64,000 nt of DNA from Mycolicibacter engbaekii. Its GTDB lineage: Bacteria; Actinomycetota; Actinomycetes; Mycobacteriales; Mycobacteriaceae. The position numbers and the translations under genes are program-made. Under the pieces are notes generated by a model. That model searched no databases and was not told the origin of the DNA. It saw only the letters and a list, made by a program, of their open reading frames with translations. Shown here piece by piece: positions 26,882-35,396 of this stretch (position 1 is its first letter; each line of letters opens with the position of its first letter). The stretch is from NCBI RefSeq assembly GCF_002101585.1, contig NZ_LQOT01000057.1, positions 1 to 64,000 on the forward strand. Direction: 5' to 3'.

Positions 26882-27919
26882 GTGACAGGCGAATCTGACG
26901 AGGTCCTGACCCGGGTCGACAACGGCGTCGGTCTGCTGACGCTCAACCGCCCGAAGGCGATCAACTCCCTGACGCTGCCGATGGTGACCGCGATGACCAC
27001 GGCACTGACCGCGTGGGCCGATGATCCCGAGGTGACCGCGGTGGTGCTCAGCGGGGCCGGCGAGCGCGGTCTGTGTGCCGGCGGCGATGTGGTGGCGATC
27101 TACCACAGCGCCAAAGCCGACGGCGCCCAGGCGCGGAAGTTCTGGTACGACGAGTACCTGCTCAACGCGCAGATCGGCAGCTTCCCCAAGCCGTACGTAT
27201 CGATCATGGACGGCATCGTGATGGGCGGCGGCGTCGGCGTCGGGGCACACGCCAACACCCGGATCGTCACCGACACCACCAAGTTGGCGATGCCCGAAGT
27301 CGGTATCGGATTCATCCCGGACGTCGGCGGCACCTATCTGCTCTCGCGTGCTCCCGGCCTGCTCGGCCTGCACGCTGCGCTGACCGGGGCGCCGTTTTCC
27401 GGGCCGGACGCCATCGCCCTGGGCTTCGCCGACCACTATGTGCCCCATGCGCAGCTGGAGTCCTTCACCGCGGCGATCGTCGCCGACGGGGTGGACAGCG
27501 CCCTGGCCGCATACGCCATCGAGCCACCGGCCAGTCAGCTTGCCGCGCAGCGCGACTGGATCGACGAGTGCTACGCCCACGACACCGTCGCCGAGATCGT
27601 GGAAGCACTGGCCGGCCACGCCAGCCCCGACGCCAACGCCGCCGCCGAGCTGATCGGAACCCGGTCTCCGGTGGCGTGCGCGGTGACGCTGGAGGCGGTG
27701 CGCCGGGCGGGCCGGCTCGCCAGCCTGGAAGAGGTGCTGATCCAGGAGTTCCGGGTGTCGTGCGCGTCGCTGCGCACCCACGACCTGGTGGAGGGCATCC
27801 GCGCCCAGCTGGTCGACAAGGACCGCAATCCGCAGTGGGCACCGGCCACCCTGGCCGAGGTGACCGCCGCCGACATCGACGCCTACTTCGTCTCCGCCGA
27901 CCCCGACCTGACCTTCTAA
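26882..27919 (+). CDS. echA9: Enoyl-CoA hydratase/3-hydroxyisobutyryl-CoA hydrolase-like protein
   Basis: The 345-residue crotonase-fold protein shows GAGERGLCAGGDVVAIYHS (oxyanion hole, about 59-77), MDGIVMGGGVGVGAHA and MPEVGIGFIPDVGGTYLLS. The length and the last two motifs are typical of 3-hydroxyisobutyryl-CoA hydrolases of valine breakdown rather than classical hydratases. It matches Rv1071c (EchA9). The GTG start is supported by the TACATT box. It is followed after 22 bp by echA8, so the two form an operon for acyl-CoA or branched-chain degradation. Confidence 0.9.
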   Translation: MTGESDEVLTRVDNGVGLLTLNRPKAINSLTLPMVTAMTTALTAWADDPEVTAVVLSGAGERGLCAGGDVVAIYHSAKADGAQARKFWYDEYLLNAQIGSFPKPYVSIMDGIVMGGGVGVGAHANTRIVTDTTKLAMPEVGIGFIPDVGGTYLLSRAPGLLGLHAALTGAPFSGPDAIALGFADHYVPHAQLESFTAAIVADGVDSALAAYAIEPPASQLAAQRDWIDECYAHDTVAEIVEALAGHASPDANAAAELIGTRSPVACAVTLEAVRRAGRLASLEEVLIQEFRVSCASLRTHDLVEGIRAQLVDKDRNPQWAPATLAEVTAADIDAYFVSADPDLTF

Positions 27920-27941
27920 CCCACCCCTGTAAGGAGCCACC

Positions 27942-28724
27942 GTGACAGCGCAGACCTACGAGACCATCCTCGTCGACCGCGACGGCCGCGTCGGGACCAT
28001 CACCTTGAACCGGCCGCAGGCGCTCAACGCCCTCAACAGCCAGGTGATGCATGAAGTCACCACCGCCGCCGCGGCTTTCGACGCCGACCCGGGCATCGGG
28101 GCGATCATCATCACCGGCAGCGCCAAGGCGTTCGCCGCCGGCGCGGACATCAAAGAGATGGCCGACCTGAGCTTCGCCGACGTGTTCGCCGCCGACTTCT
28201 TCGCGGCCTGGTCCAAGCTGGCCGCGGTGCGCACCCCCACCATCGCCGCGGTGGCCGGGCACGCCCTGGGCGGCGGCTGCGAACTGGCGATGATGTGCGA
28301 CCTGGTGATCGCCGCGGACACCGCGAAGTTCGGCCAGCCGGAGATCAAGCTGGGTGTGCTGCCCGGCATGGGCGGCTCGCAGCGACTGACCCGGGCCATC
28401 GGCAAGGCCAAGGCGATGGATCTGATCCTGACCGGCCGCACCATCGACGCCGCCGAAGCCGAACGCTCCGGGCTGGTGTCACGCGTCGTGCCGGCCGACG
28501 ACCTGCTGGCCGAGGCGGGCAAGGTCGCCGCCACCATCGCCGGGATGAGCCTGTCGGCCGCCCGGATGGCCAAGGAAGCGGTGAACCGGGCCTTCGAGTC
28601 CACCCTGGCCGAGGGGCTGCTCTACGAGCGCAGGCTGTTCCACTCGGCGTTCGCCACCGATGACCAGACCGAGGGCATGGCGGCGTTCACCGAGAAGCGC
28701 CCGCCGAACTTCACCCACCGCTGA
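27942..28724 (+). CDS. echA8: Enoyl-CoA hydratase
   Basis: The 260-residue hydratase adds water to trans-2-enoyl-CoA in beta-oxidation. [11 protein letters not shown] and [15 protein letters not shown] form the oxyanion hole and catalytic Glu region, and [20 protein letters not shown] carries the second Glu. It matches Rv1070c. AAGGAG lies 7 nt before the GTG at 27942. It follows echA9 by 22 bp and is followed by the DUF2319 gene after 10 bp. Confidence 0.94.
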   Translation: MTAQTYETILVDRDGRVGTITLNRPQALNALNSQVMHEVTTAAAAFDADPGIGAIIITGSAKAFAAGADIKEMADLSFADVFAADFFAAWSKLAAVRTPTIAAVAGHALGGGCELAMMCDLVIAADTAKFGQPEIKLGVLPGMGGSQRLTRAIGKAKAMDLILTGRTIDAAEAERSGLVSRVVPADDLLAEAGKVAATIAGMSLSAARMAKEAVNRAFESTLAEGLLYERRLFHSAFATDDQTEGMAAFTEKRPPNFTHR

Positions 28725-28734
28725 TAATTCTGCG

Positions 28735-30411
28735 ATGAGCGCGCCGGCCACCACGACCGCGGTAGTGCCGGCGCGCCCGCCGTGGTGGGCCCGGCATTAC
28801 ACGTTCACCGGCACCGTCGTCGGCCTGGTCTTCCTGTGGTTGTCGCTGACGCCGTCGCTGCTGCCCCGCGGGCCGCTCTTCCAGGGTCTGGTCAGCGGCG
28901 GCTCAGGCGCTGTCGGCTACGCGCTGGGGGTCTTCAGTGTCTGGTTGGTGCGCTTCATGGCCTCCAAGGACACCAGTCCCCCGCCGCCGCGGTGGGCCTG
29001 GCTGGTGCTGGTGCCCACCGCCACGGTCGTGCACATCTGGGTGGTGTGGACGATCCACGGCTGGCAGGACCAGATGCGCGACCTGATGGGTGTGCCGCGG
29101 CTGACCTGGTACAACTACCCGCAGGCCGGCGCGATAGCGGTGGTGACGCTGTTCGTTCTGGTCGAGATCGGCCAGCTGGTCAGAATGCTGATCCGCTTTC
29201 TGATGCGCCAGCTCGAGCGCGTCGCGCCGCCCCGGGTTTCGGCGGTGGTCGCGGTGTCGTTGCTGATGGCACTGTTCTTGGCGGTGCTCAACGGCGTGGT
29301 GGTCAAAGCGGCAATGAACGCCATGAACAGCACCTTCGGGGCGGTCAACGAGGAGACCAGCCCGGACCGGGCGGCGCCGTCGACGCGGTTGCGCTCCGGC
29401 GGGCCGGAGTCGCTGGTGTCCTGGGAGTCGCTGGGCCATCAGGGCCGCATCTTCGTGGCCAGTGGGCCGACCGTGGCCCAGCTCAGCGCGTTCAACGGTG
29501 CACCGGCCGCCGAACCGATCCGGGCGTACGCCGGCCTGAACTCCGCCGACGGGATCAAGGCGACCGCGGAGCTGGCGGCCGCCGAACTGGCCCGCACCGG
29601 CGGCCTGGCCCGCGCCGTGGTGGCGGTGGCCACCACCACCGGCACCGGCTGGATCAACGAAGCGCAGGCCACTGCCCTGGAATACATGTACAACGGCGAC
29701 ATCGCCACGGTGAGCATGCAGTATTCGTTCCTGCCCAGCTGGCTGTCGTTTCTGGTGGACCGGGAGAATGCCCGTCAGGCCGGCCAGGCCCTGTTCGAGG
29801 CCGTCGACAAGAAGGTGCGGGCCCTGCCGGAGAACCGTCGGCCCAAGCTGGTGGTGTTCGGCGAGAGCCTGGGCTCGTTCGGCGCCGAGGCCTCCTTCAT
29901 GAGCCTGAACAACGTGCTGGCCCGTACCGACGGCGCACTGTTCACCGGGCCGACCTTTCAGAACACCATCTGGAAGGACCTGACCGTCAACCGCGATGCG
30001 GGATCGCCGCAATGGCTGCCGATCTACCACGACGGCGCGGCCGTGCGCTTCGTCGCTCGACCGCAAGATCTGGACCGGCCCGGACCGTGGTCGACGGATT
30101 CACCGCGGGTGGTGTATCTGCAGCACGCCTCCGACCCGATCGCCTGGTGGCATCCCGACCTGCTGTACAAACGGCCGGACTGGCTCAAAGAGCCCCGCGG
30201 CTACGACGTGCTGCCGCAGGTGCACTGGACCCCGATCGTGACGTTTCTGCAGGTCTCCGCCGATATGGCGGTGGCTATCCACGTTCCCGCCGGGCACGGG
30301 CACAGCTATGTCGCCGATATCGCCGATGCGTGGGCGGCGATATTACATCCAGCGGCGTGGACTCCCGACAAAACCGAACGGCTCCGCCCCCTGCTGCGCG
30401 CCAATACCTAA
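28735..30411 (+). CDS. Membrane-anchored alpha/beta hydrolase (DUF2319-like)
   Basis: The 558-residue protein begins with several transmembrane helices (about 15-185, including TGTVVGLVFLWLSLTPSLLP and VSAVVAVSLLMALFLAVL). A soluble alpha/beta-hydrolase domain follows with nucleophile elbow VVFGESLGSFGAEASF (Ser near residue 382), LQHASDPIAWWHPDL as probable acid, and a terminal His in PAGHGHSY. It matches Rv1069c. The substrate is unknown. It probably belongs to the echA9-echA8 transcript and its end overlaps the convergent rhodanese gene by 69 bp. Confidence 0.85.
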   Translation: MSAPATTTAVVPARPPWWARHYTFTGTVVGLVFLWLSLTPSLLPRGPLFQGLVSGGSGAVGYALGVFSVWLVRFMASKDTSPPPPRWAWLVLVPTATVVHIWVVWTIHGWQDQMRDLMGVPRLTWYNYPQAGAIAVVTLFVLVEIGQLVRMLIRFLMRQLERVAPPRVSAVVAVSLLMALFLAVLNGVVVKAAMNAMNSTFGAVNEETSPDRAAPSTRLRSGGPESLVSWESLGHQGRIFVASGPTVAQLSAFNGAPAAEPIRAYAGLNSADGIKATAELAAAELARTGGLARAVVAVATTTGTGWINEAQATALEYMYNGDIATVSMQYSFLPSWLSFLVDRENARQAGQALFEAVDKKVRALPENRRPKLVVFGESLGSFGAEASFMSLNNVLARTDGALFTGPTFQNTIWKDLTVNRDAGSPQWLPIYHDGAAVRFVARPQDLDRPGPWSTDSPRVVYLQHASDPIAWWHPDLLYKRPDWLKEPRGYDVLPQVHWTPIVTFLQVSADMAVAIHVPAGHGHSYVADIADAWAAILHPAAWTPDKTERLRPLLRANT

Positions 30412-30813
30412 CTCGTCGGCGGGCCGCACCAACTGCCCGGCGGCGGCCAGGGCCTGGTAGCCGCCGACGACATCGGTGGCACGGTGCAGGCCCAGATCCA
30501 GTAATGCGGCCGCGGCCAGACTCGAGGTGTAGCCCTGCGAGCACAGGATGTTCCACCGCACGTCGTCGTCGACCGCCTGCGGCAGCCGCGCATCGCTCGT
30601 CGGGTCGCAGCGCCACTCCAGCACGTTGCGTTCGATCACCAGGGCGCCGGGCACCTCACCCTCCCGGGCGCGCTGCGCGGCCGGCCGGATGTCGACGAGG
30701 TAGCCGCCGGCCCACAGCTCGGCGGGCACCTCGGCCGCGGTGATCCGGTGCAGCCGGGCGCGGGCGGCCTCGAGCACGCGGTCGATGCGACTGCTCACCT
30801 GGGTGGTGCTCAT
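30343..30813 (-). CDS. Rhodanese-domain sulfurtransferase
   Basis: The 156-residue single-domain rhodanese has GYLVDIRP and the active-site loop ILCSQGYTSSLAAA, where Cys would carry the persulfide. It matches Rv1066. Its ATG overlaps the stop of the cysteine dioxygenase gene (ATGA), and the pair probably acts in cysteine oxidation and sulfane-sulfur handling. The last 23 codons run into the end of the convergent hydrolase gene. Confidence 0.88.
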   Translation of the reverse strand: MSTTQVSSRIDRVLEAARARLHRITAAEVPAELWAGGYLVDIRPAAQRAREGEVPGALVIERNVLEWRCDPTSDARLPQAVDDDVRWNILCSQGYTSSLAAAALLDLGLHRATDVVGGYQALAAAGQLVRPADELGIGAQQGAEPFGFVGSPRRWM

Positions 30814-31358
30814 GACGCTTCCGGGTGTTCGGTGAGTTCGGTGCGCTGCCGGCGCAGGGTGTTGTCGGGCGCGACGTCGTAGTAGGACATCTGCACCAGG
30901 GGCGGCGAGTAGGCGTGCACGCTCAGCGTCGGGGCGGCCGGCTCGAGCGGAGCCGGCGGCGGGGGCGCCCAGACGACGTCGTGCACCCAGCCGCGGGTGA
31001 ACGCCGCCTGGTCTCCGGCGGCAAGCCGCCGTTGCGCCAACTTATCGCCGGCCCAGTGGAATTCATCCAGCGCCCCGGAGAGCACGGTCAGCGCGCCGAG
31101 CGAGTCGCCGTGGTCGTGCAGTTCCGTGGCGTGGCCCGGAACCCAGCTGATCAGCCAGATGTCGAGCCGCTCATCGCCGTGGATGCGGGCGAACCAGCGG
31201 TGGTCTTCGGGCAGCCCGGCGGCTGGCAGCAGGTGGTTGTAGCGGCCTTGCAGCACCGCGTCGGCGGCCAGGTCGGTGGTCTGCAGCAGGTCCGGCAGGC
31301 GCAGCGAGCGCGACGGGGCCGCCGGGCGCCGCAGTGCGATGGGTTCAGCGGTAACCAT
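30810..31358 (-). CDS. Cysteine dioxygenase-family cupin
   Basis: The 182-residue cupin shows iron-binding HDHGDSLGALTVLSGALDEF (His-x-His...) and a later His in LSVHAYSPPL. The family oxidises cysteine to cysteinesulfinate. It matches Rv1065. The ATG at 31358 (MVTAEPIALRRP) was preferred over one 11 codons upstream. It is translationally coupled to the rhodanese gene. A short polycysteine ORF 52 bp upstream suggests that the operon responds to cysteine supply. Confidence 0.85.
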   Translation of the reverse strand: MVTAEPIALRRPAAPSRSLRLPDLLQTTDLAADAVLQGRYNHLLPAAGLPEDHRWFARIHGDERLDIWLISWVPGHATELHDHGDSLGALTVLSGALDEFHWAGDKLAQRRLAAGDQAAFTRGWVHDVVWAPPPPAPLEPAAPTLSVHAYSPPLVQMSYYDVAPDNTLRRQRTELTEHPEAS

Positions 31359-31409
31359 GTGAGTACTCCAGAAACGGATGGGGTGGATCAACGACAGGGG
31401 CCGGCAGCA

Positions 31410-31454
31410 TCAGCTGCGGCAACAACAGCCCTGGAATCCCCCGTGCACCATCAC
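31410..31454 (-). CDS. Leaderless polycysteine micro-ORF (cysteine-responsive attenuator)
   Basis: The frame encodes MMVHGGFQGCCCRS (first codon GTG) with three consecutive Cys codons, then TGA. A TAGCAT -10 box lies 7 nt before the GTG at 31454; ATG codons in the same frame at 31451 and 31463 are alternative starts. The cysteine dioxygenase and rhodanese genes follow in the same direction. Leaderless polycysteine sORFs that attenuate sulfur operons according to Cys-tRNA supply have been described in M. smegmatis. The role here is inferred from sequence and context. Confidence 0.65.
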   Translation of the reverse strand: MMVHGGFQGCCCRS

Positions 31455-31461
31455 AGCGGCC

Positions 31462-31467
31462 ATGCTA
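31462..31467 (-). promoter_or_regulatory. -10 box (TAGCAT) for the polycysteine ORF and cysteine dioxygenase operon
   Basis: TAGCAT fits TANNNT and is followed by 7 nt and GTG (31454), placing the transcript start on the first base of the micro-ORF. Confidence 0.45.
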
Positions 31468-31623
31468 GGCGGGCGCGGCGCGGCACGCATCGGGCCGTCG
31501 CATGCCGTGGGCGCGGCTTGGCGCCCGCCCGGTCCCTGATACCGGCTCTAGCTGCATGTTTTCCCGGCACCTACGGGTTGCAATCGCACTGAGGCAAAGC
31601 GCGGAGGCGGCTTTGCCCGCAGA

Positions 31624-32631
31624 ATGGTGCACATGACCCCTGCTGCGGACTCCCGGGCGGGCCGAGCTCCCCGGGTGGCTCTGGTGCTGGGCAGCGGCGG
31701 CGCACGCGGATACGCCCACATCGGGGTGATCGCCGAGCTGCAGGAGCGCGGCTACGACATCATCGGCATCGCCGGGTCCTCGATGGGCGCGCTGGTGGGC
31801 GCCGTGCAGGCAGCCGGTCACCTCGACGAGTTCACCGAATGGGCCACGTCCCTGACCCAGGGCGCGGTGCTGCGCCTGCTGGATCCGTCGTTCACCGCCG
31901 CGGGAGTGCTGCGCGCCGGCAAGTTTCTCGAGGTGGTCCGCGACATCCTGGGCGACATCGCGATCGAAGACCTGCCGATTCCGTATACCGCGGTGGCCAC
32001 CGATCTGATCACCGGCCGATCCGTCTGGTTGCAGCGCGGCCCGGTCGCCACCGCCATCCGGGCCTCGATCGCGATCCCCGGGGTGATAGCACCGCACGTG
32101 GTCGACGGGCGCCTGCTGGCCGACGGCGGCATCCTCGATCCGCTGCCGATCGCCCCGCTGAGCGCCGTCAATGCCGATCTGACGCTGGCGGTGAGCCTCA
32201 GCGGGGGCGATCCGGCCGTCGCCGCCCCGACCGCCGAAGAGACCGAGCGCGGCGCGCCCGCCGGCCGGTTGACGCGGGTGCTGCGCAGCACGTCTGCGCT
32301 GCTGGACACCACCGGGGTGCGGTCTTTGCTGGACCGGCCGACCGCACGGGCGGTGCTGGACCGGTTCAGCAGCGGCGAGGCCGAACCCGACGACGGCGAG
32401 GACGCCGGCACCGAGGTGCCCAAACTCGGCAGCTTCGAGGTGATGAACCGGACCATCGATATCGCCCAGGCCGCGCTGGCCCGGCATCAGCTGGCGTCGC
32501 ATCCGCCCGACCTGCTCATCGAGGTACCCCGCACGACCTGCCGCAGCTTGGACTTCCATCGCGCCGCCGAGCTGATCGAGGTGGGCCGGCAACTGGCGGC
32601 CGGTGCGCTTGACGGCACGAAATCGTTTTAA
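31624..32631 (+). CDS. Patatin-like phospholipase
   Basis: The 335-residue protein has the patatin oxyanion motif GSGGARGYAH (about 20-29), the nucleophile IAGSSMGALVG (Ser near 55), and the catalytic Asp in LLADGGILDPLP. It resembles the RssA/NTE-type patatins and matches Rv1063c. Lipid acyl hydrolysis at the membrane is expected. A second start (ATG) lies 3 codons in. Its stop overlaps by 4 bp the end of the convergent second patatin gene. Confidence 0.87.
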   Translation: MVHMTPAADSRAGRAPRVALVLGSGGARGYAHIGVIAELQERGYDIIGIAGSSMGALVGAVQAAGHLDEFTEWATSLTQGAVLRLLDPSFTAAGVLRAGKFLEVVRDILGDIAIEDLPIPYTAVATDLITGRSVWLQRGPVATAIRASIAIPGVIAPHVVDGRLLADGGILDPLPIAPLSAVNADLTLAVSLSGGDPAVAAPTAEETERGAPAGRLTRVLRSTSALLDTTGVRSLLDRPTARAVLDRFSSGEAEPDDGEDAGTEVPKLGSFEVMNRTIDIAQAALARHQLASHPPDLLIEVPRTTCRSLDFHRAAELIEVGRQLAAGALDGTKSF

Positions 32632-33458
32632 ATCTCCAGGAACTCGGCGACGGCCTGGGCCTGGCGGCGGCCTTGTTCACGCCCGGCCTGCGCGGAGGGC
32701 GCCCGGCACGCCGGATCGAGCGGGTTGCCGAAGGCGCGCGCCGCGGTGTCGTCGGCCAACACCGCGCAGACGCGACCGGCGAACGCCGCGATCTCGGCGC
32801 CCACGCCGCCGCCTGCCGGGACCAGCAGCACCGCTTCGTCGCAGTCGGCGGCCACGTCCAGGTTGATCGTGCTGCGCACGCCGCCGTCCATGTAGCGGCG
32901 CGTCCCGAGCACCACCGGGGGCCAGGCACCCGGCACCGCGCAACTGGCCGCCACCGCGTCGACGAGGTCCACCCCGGAGTCACGGTCGAAGACGGTCAGC
33001 GTCCCGGTGTCGATGTCGATCGCGGTGATCCGCAGCGCCCGTTGCGGCCACTGGTGTGACGGCAGACGGTCGGCGATGATGGCCCGGCGCACCGGTGCGG
33101 CGACGGTCTGCGCCGCCAGGGCCACCGCACCGATGCCCTGCAGCTTCTGCTCGGTGGTGGTGTTGGGTTCGGTGATCGCCGCCATGAACAGCTCGGTCAG
33201 CGCGTCGGTCTCGACGCCGGGATCGATCTCGGAGGTGGTGGGCGCCAGTTGGCGGGCGAACAGGTCCTCCAGCGCCATCCCGCTGCCGAGCTGGGCGGCC
33301 ACCGCCGATCCGGCCGAGGTGCCCACCAGCACCGCCGATTCCAGCAGGGCCCGGGCCGCGGCGGGTGACTCGTCGGCGATGCCGCACAGCACACCCGTCT
33401 CCCAGGCGATGCCCGCCAGCCCCCCACCGCCCAGTACCAGGGCACGCTTGTTGGTCAT
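32628..33458 (-). CDS. Patatin-like phospholipase, second type
   Basis: The 276-residue protein shows LGGGGLAGIAWETG, the nucleophile GTSAGSAVAAQ and the Asp of YMDGGVRSTINLD. It is only distantly similar to the neighbouring patatin and matches Rv1062. The ATG at 33458 overlaps the stop of the upstream amidotransferase gene as ATGA, which fixes this start; an ATG five codons upstream is less likely. Confidence 0.87.
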   Translation of the reverse strand: MTNKRALVLGGGGLAGIAWETGVLCGIADESPAAARALLESAVLVGTSAGSAVAAQLGSGMALEDLFARQLAPTTSEIDPGVETDALTELFMAAITEPNTTTEQKLQGIGAVALAAQTVAAPVRRAIIADRLPSHQWPQRALRITAIDIDTGTLTVFDRDSGVDLVDAVAASCAVPGAWPPVVLGTRRYMDGGVRSTINLDVAADCDEAVLLVPAGGGVGAEIAAFAGRVCAVLADDTAARAFGNPLDPACRAPSAQAGREQGRRQAQAVAEFLEI

Positions 33459-34330
33459 TTCCCAGTTTTCCAAGGGTGTTGGGCCTCCTCGGCGACAACA
33501 GTCAGATCTTTCCGGCGTAGTTGCCGGGCGGGCGGATCGGGGAAGGCCAGCTCGGCGGTGATGGTCAGGTCCGCATCGACATGGATCAGCTCGCCGGGAT
33601 CGATCAGCCGCCAGCGGGGGTCGGCGTCCATGGGCTCGCTGGCGAAGACGACCGCCGGGCGGCCGCGCAGCTGCTCGGAGTGCGCCCGGATGCGGTGGGT
33701 CTGCAGGTCCAGTTCGGCCGGTGCGGCCGGCTCGCGGCGGTCCAGCAGGTACAGCTCATGGGTCTCGGGGTAGCGCAGCGCCCACATCTGCGTGGCCGTG
33801 CTCAGCAGGATGTTGAGCGCATAGATGGGCACGTTGGCCCCCAGCCAGCCGACCGCCTCGCGCAGGCCCGCTCCGATGTCGCCGTCATGGGCGCGGACGT
33901 AGCCGGTGATCAGCGCGAAGACCCGCTCGGAATCGGTTTGTCCCGCAACCAGATCCGCCGTGCCGAGTTCGCGAAGCCGCTCCTCGACCGTCTCGAGGCC
34001 ATGCAGGACGCCGTTGTGCGCGAAGATCCGGCCGTCCTGCAGAAACGGGTGGGTGTTGGCGACGTCGAGCTCGCCGGTGGTGGCGTAGCGCACGTGCGCG
34101 ATGAACGTGGTCCCGGTCAGCTCGTGCGCCTCGGTGGAGAATGCGGCGTCCTGCCATGCCGCTATCGGCTCCTTGTACAGATGCGGTGCGGCGTCGGCGT
34201 CGAAGACTCCGATGCCGGTGCCGTCCGGGTTGCGCCGGCTCTGCGCGGCGAGATTGTCGGGGGCGTCGAGCAGCCAGAACGTGGCGGTGACGACGTCGGT
34301 CCCGGCGTGCAGCCCGAATAGTCGACACAC
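33455..34330 (-). CDS. Class II glutamine amidotransferase-like protein
   Basis: The 291-residue protein begins M-Cys-Arg-Leu-Phe-Gly, the N-terminal nucleophile Cys2 of Ntn-type glutaminases (GATase 2, YafJ/EgtC-like). RRNPDGTGIGVF, HVRYATTGELDVANTHPF and FAHNGVLHG form the glutaminase pocket. It matches Rv1061. The acceptor is unknown; no synthetase domain is attached. The GTG start is required because Cys must be residue 2. It is coupled to the downstream patatin. Confidence 0.85.
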   Translation of the reverse strand: MCRLFGLHAGTDVVTATFWLLDAPDNLAAQSRRNPDGTGIGVFDADAAPHLYKEPIAAWQDAAFSTEAHELTGTTFIAHVRYATTGELDVANTHPFLQDGRIFAHNGVLHGLETVEERLRELGTADLVAGQTDSERVFALITGYVRAHDGDIGAGLREAVGWLGANVPIYALNILLSTATQMWALRYPETHELYLLDRREPAAPAELDLQTHRIRAHSEQLRGRPAVVFASEPMDADPRWRLIDPGELIHVDADLTITAELAFPDPPARQLRRKDLTVVAEEAQHPWKTGK

Positions 34331-34337
34331 GATGAGC

Positions 34338-35396
34338 TCAGCGGGCCAGGTGCGGTGCGGCTCGGCCGGTCAGCGGCGGCAGGTCGAAGAACCCGGCGAT
34401 GCCGGGCGGGGCCGCGCAGGTCGCCGGGATGGCGTTGACGCAGTGCGCCGCGGTCGCCACGATGCCCGGATTGCTGACCAGGCCGGCTTCGACGGTCTCG
34501 GGCTGCCAGCCCTTGACGGTGACGAAGGTGTCGGGATTGCCCCGCACCTCCATCTCGTAGCGCTCGCCCGCCGGCCCGAAAGTCCATGGCGGGTCGAGGT
34601 GCTCTTCGCCCATCAGCCAGTTGACGGTGACCCGGGCCACCACCTGGTCGCCGACGGTGGCCTCCCAGTGGAACCGGCGGCCGGCGACCTGGCCGGCTTC
34701 GATGGTCCCGATCGGCGAATCGATGGGTGCGGTGGCCACCGCCACCTCCTGCGAGGAGCGGATGTGCTCGTCGGCGGCGAATCCCAGCCGGTCCACGCAC
34801 AGCCGCACCGACTGGCGGAACCCGCCGTCGAGCAGCTTCTGCATCGGGCCGCTCAGGGCCTGGTCGGGGGTGCCGCCGAAGCCCATCACATACCGCAGCA
34901 CGTCCGGGGCGTCGTAGGTGCGCAGGTCCGAATACTCCTCGCCGCGAATGAACGTCACGCCCGTGGACATCACCGACAGCAGCAGCGGGAACAGTTCGGT
35001 GGCGGCGCCGGGCCCGATACCGGCGCCGTGCAGGGTCACGTCGCCCTCCCGTGCGGCGGCCTCCAGCGGGCCCGCCTCCTTCTCGGTCGGGTAGAACCAG
35101 CCGACCGGGGTGACGACGTTCTTTCCCGAACGCAGCAGTGCGGCAACCTCATCGGGGTTGGGCAGCAGCGGCGCGTAGATCACCGCGTCGGCATCGAGGG
35201 CCAGTACGTCGTCGACGCGGTCGGTGGCCGTCACCCCCACCGGTCCGGTGCCGATGATCTCCCCGACGTCCCTGCCGCTCTTGGACTCCGAGTGCACCCA
35301 GCAGCCGACCAGCTCCAGGTCGGGATGCTCGAGCACGCCCTTGATCGCGGCGACGCCGACTCCTCCGGTTGCCCATTGAATGACACGCAGGCTCAT
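34338..35396 (-). CDS. Dihydrodipicolinate-reductase-like / 2,4-diaminopentanoate dehydrogenase-family protein
   Basis: The 352-residue protein starts with a Rossmann fold (RVIQWATGGVGVAAIKGVLE) and has HGAGIGPGAATELFPLLL, typical of the large mycobacterial family named for dihydrodipicolinate reductase but not involved in lysine synthesis. It matches Rv1059. An NAD(P)-dependent oxidoreductase is likely; the substrate is unknown. Its ATG shares one base with the fadD14 stop, so both are co-transcribed. Confidence 0.83.
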   Translation of the reverse strand: MSLRVIQWATGGVGVAAIKGVLEHPDLELVGCWVHSESKSGRDVGEIIGTGPVGVTATDRVDDVLALDADAVIYAPLLPNPDEVAALLRSGKNVVTPVGWFYPTEKEAGPLEAAAREGDVTLHGAGIGPGAATELFPLLLSVMSTGVTFIRGEEYSDLRTYDAPDVLRYVMGFGGTPDQALSGPMQKLLDGGFRQSVRLCVDRLGFAADEHIRSSQEVAVATAPIDSPIGTIEAGQVAGRRFHWEATVGDQVVARVTVNWLMGEEHLDPPWTFGPAGERYEMEVRGNPDTFVTVKGWQPETVEAGLVSNPGIVATAAHCVNAIPATCAAPPGIAGFFDLPPLTGRAAPHLAR

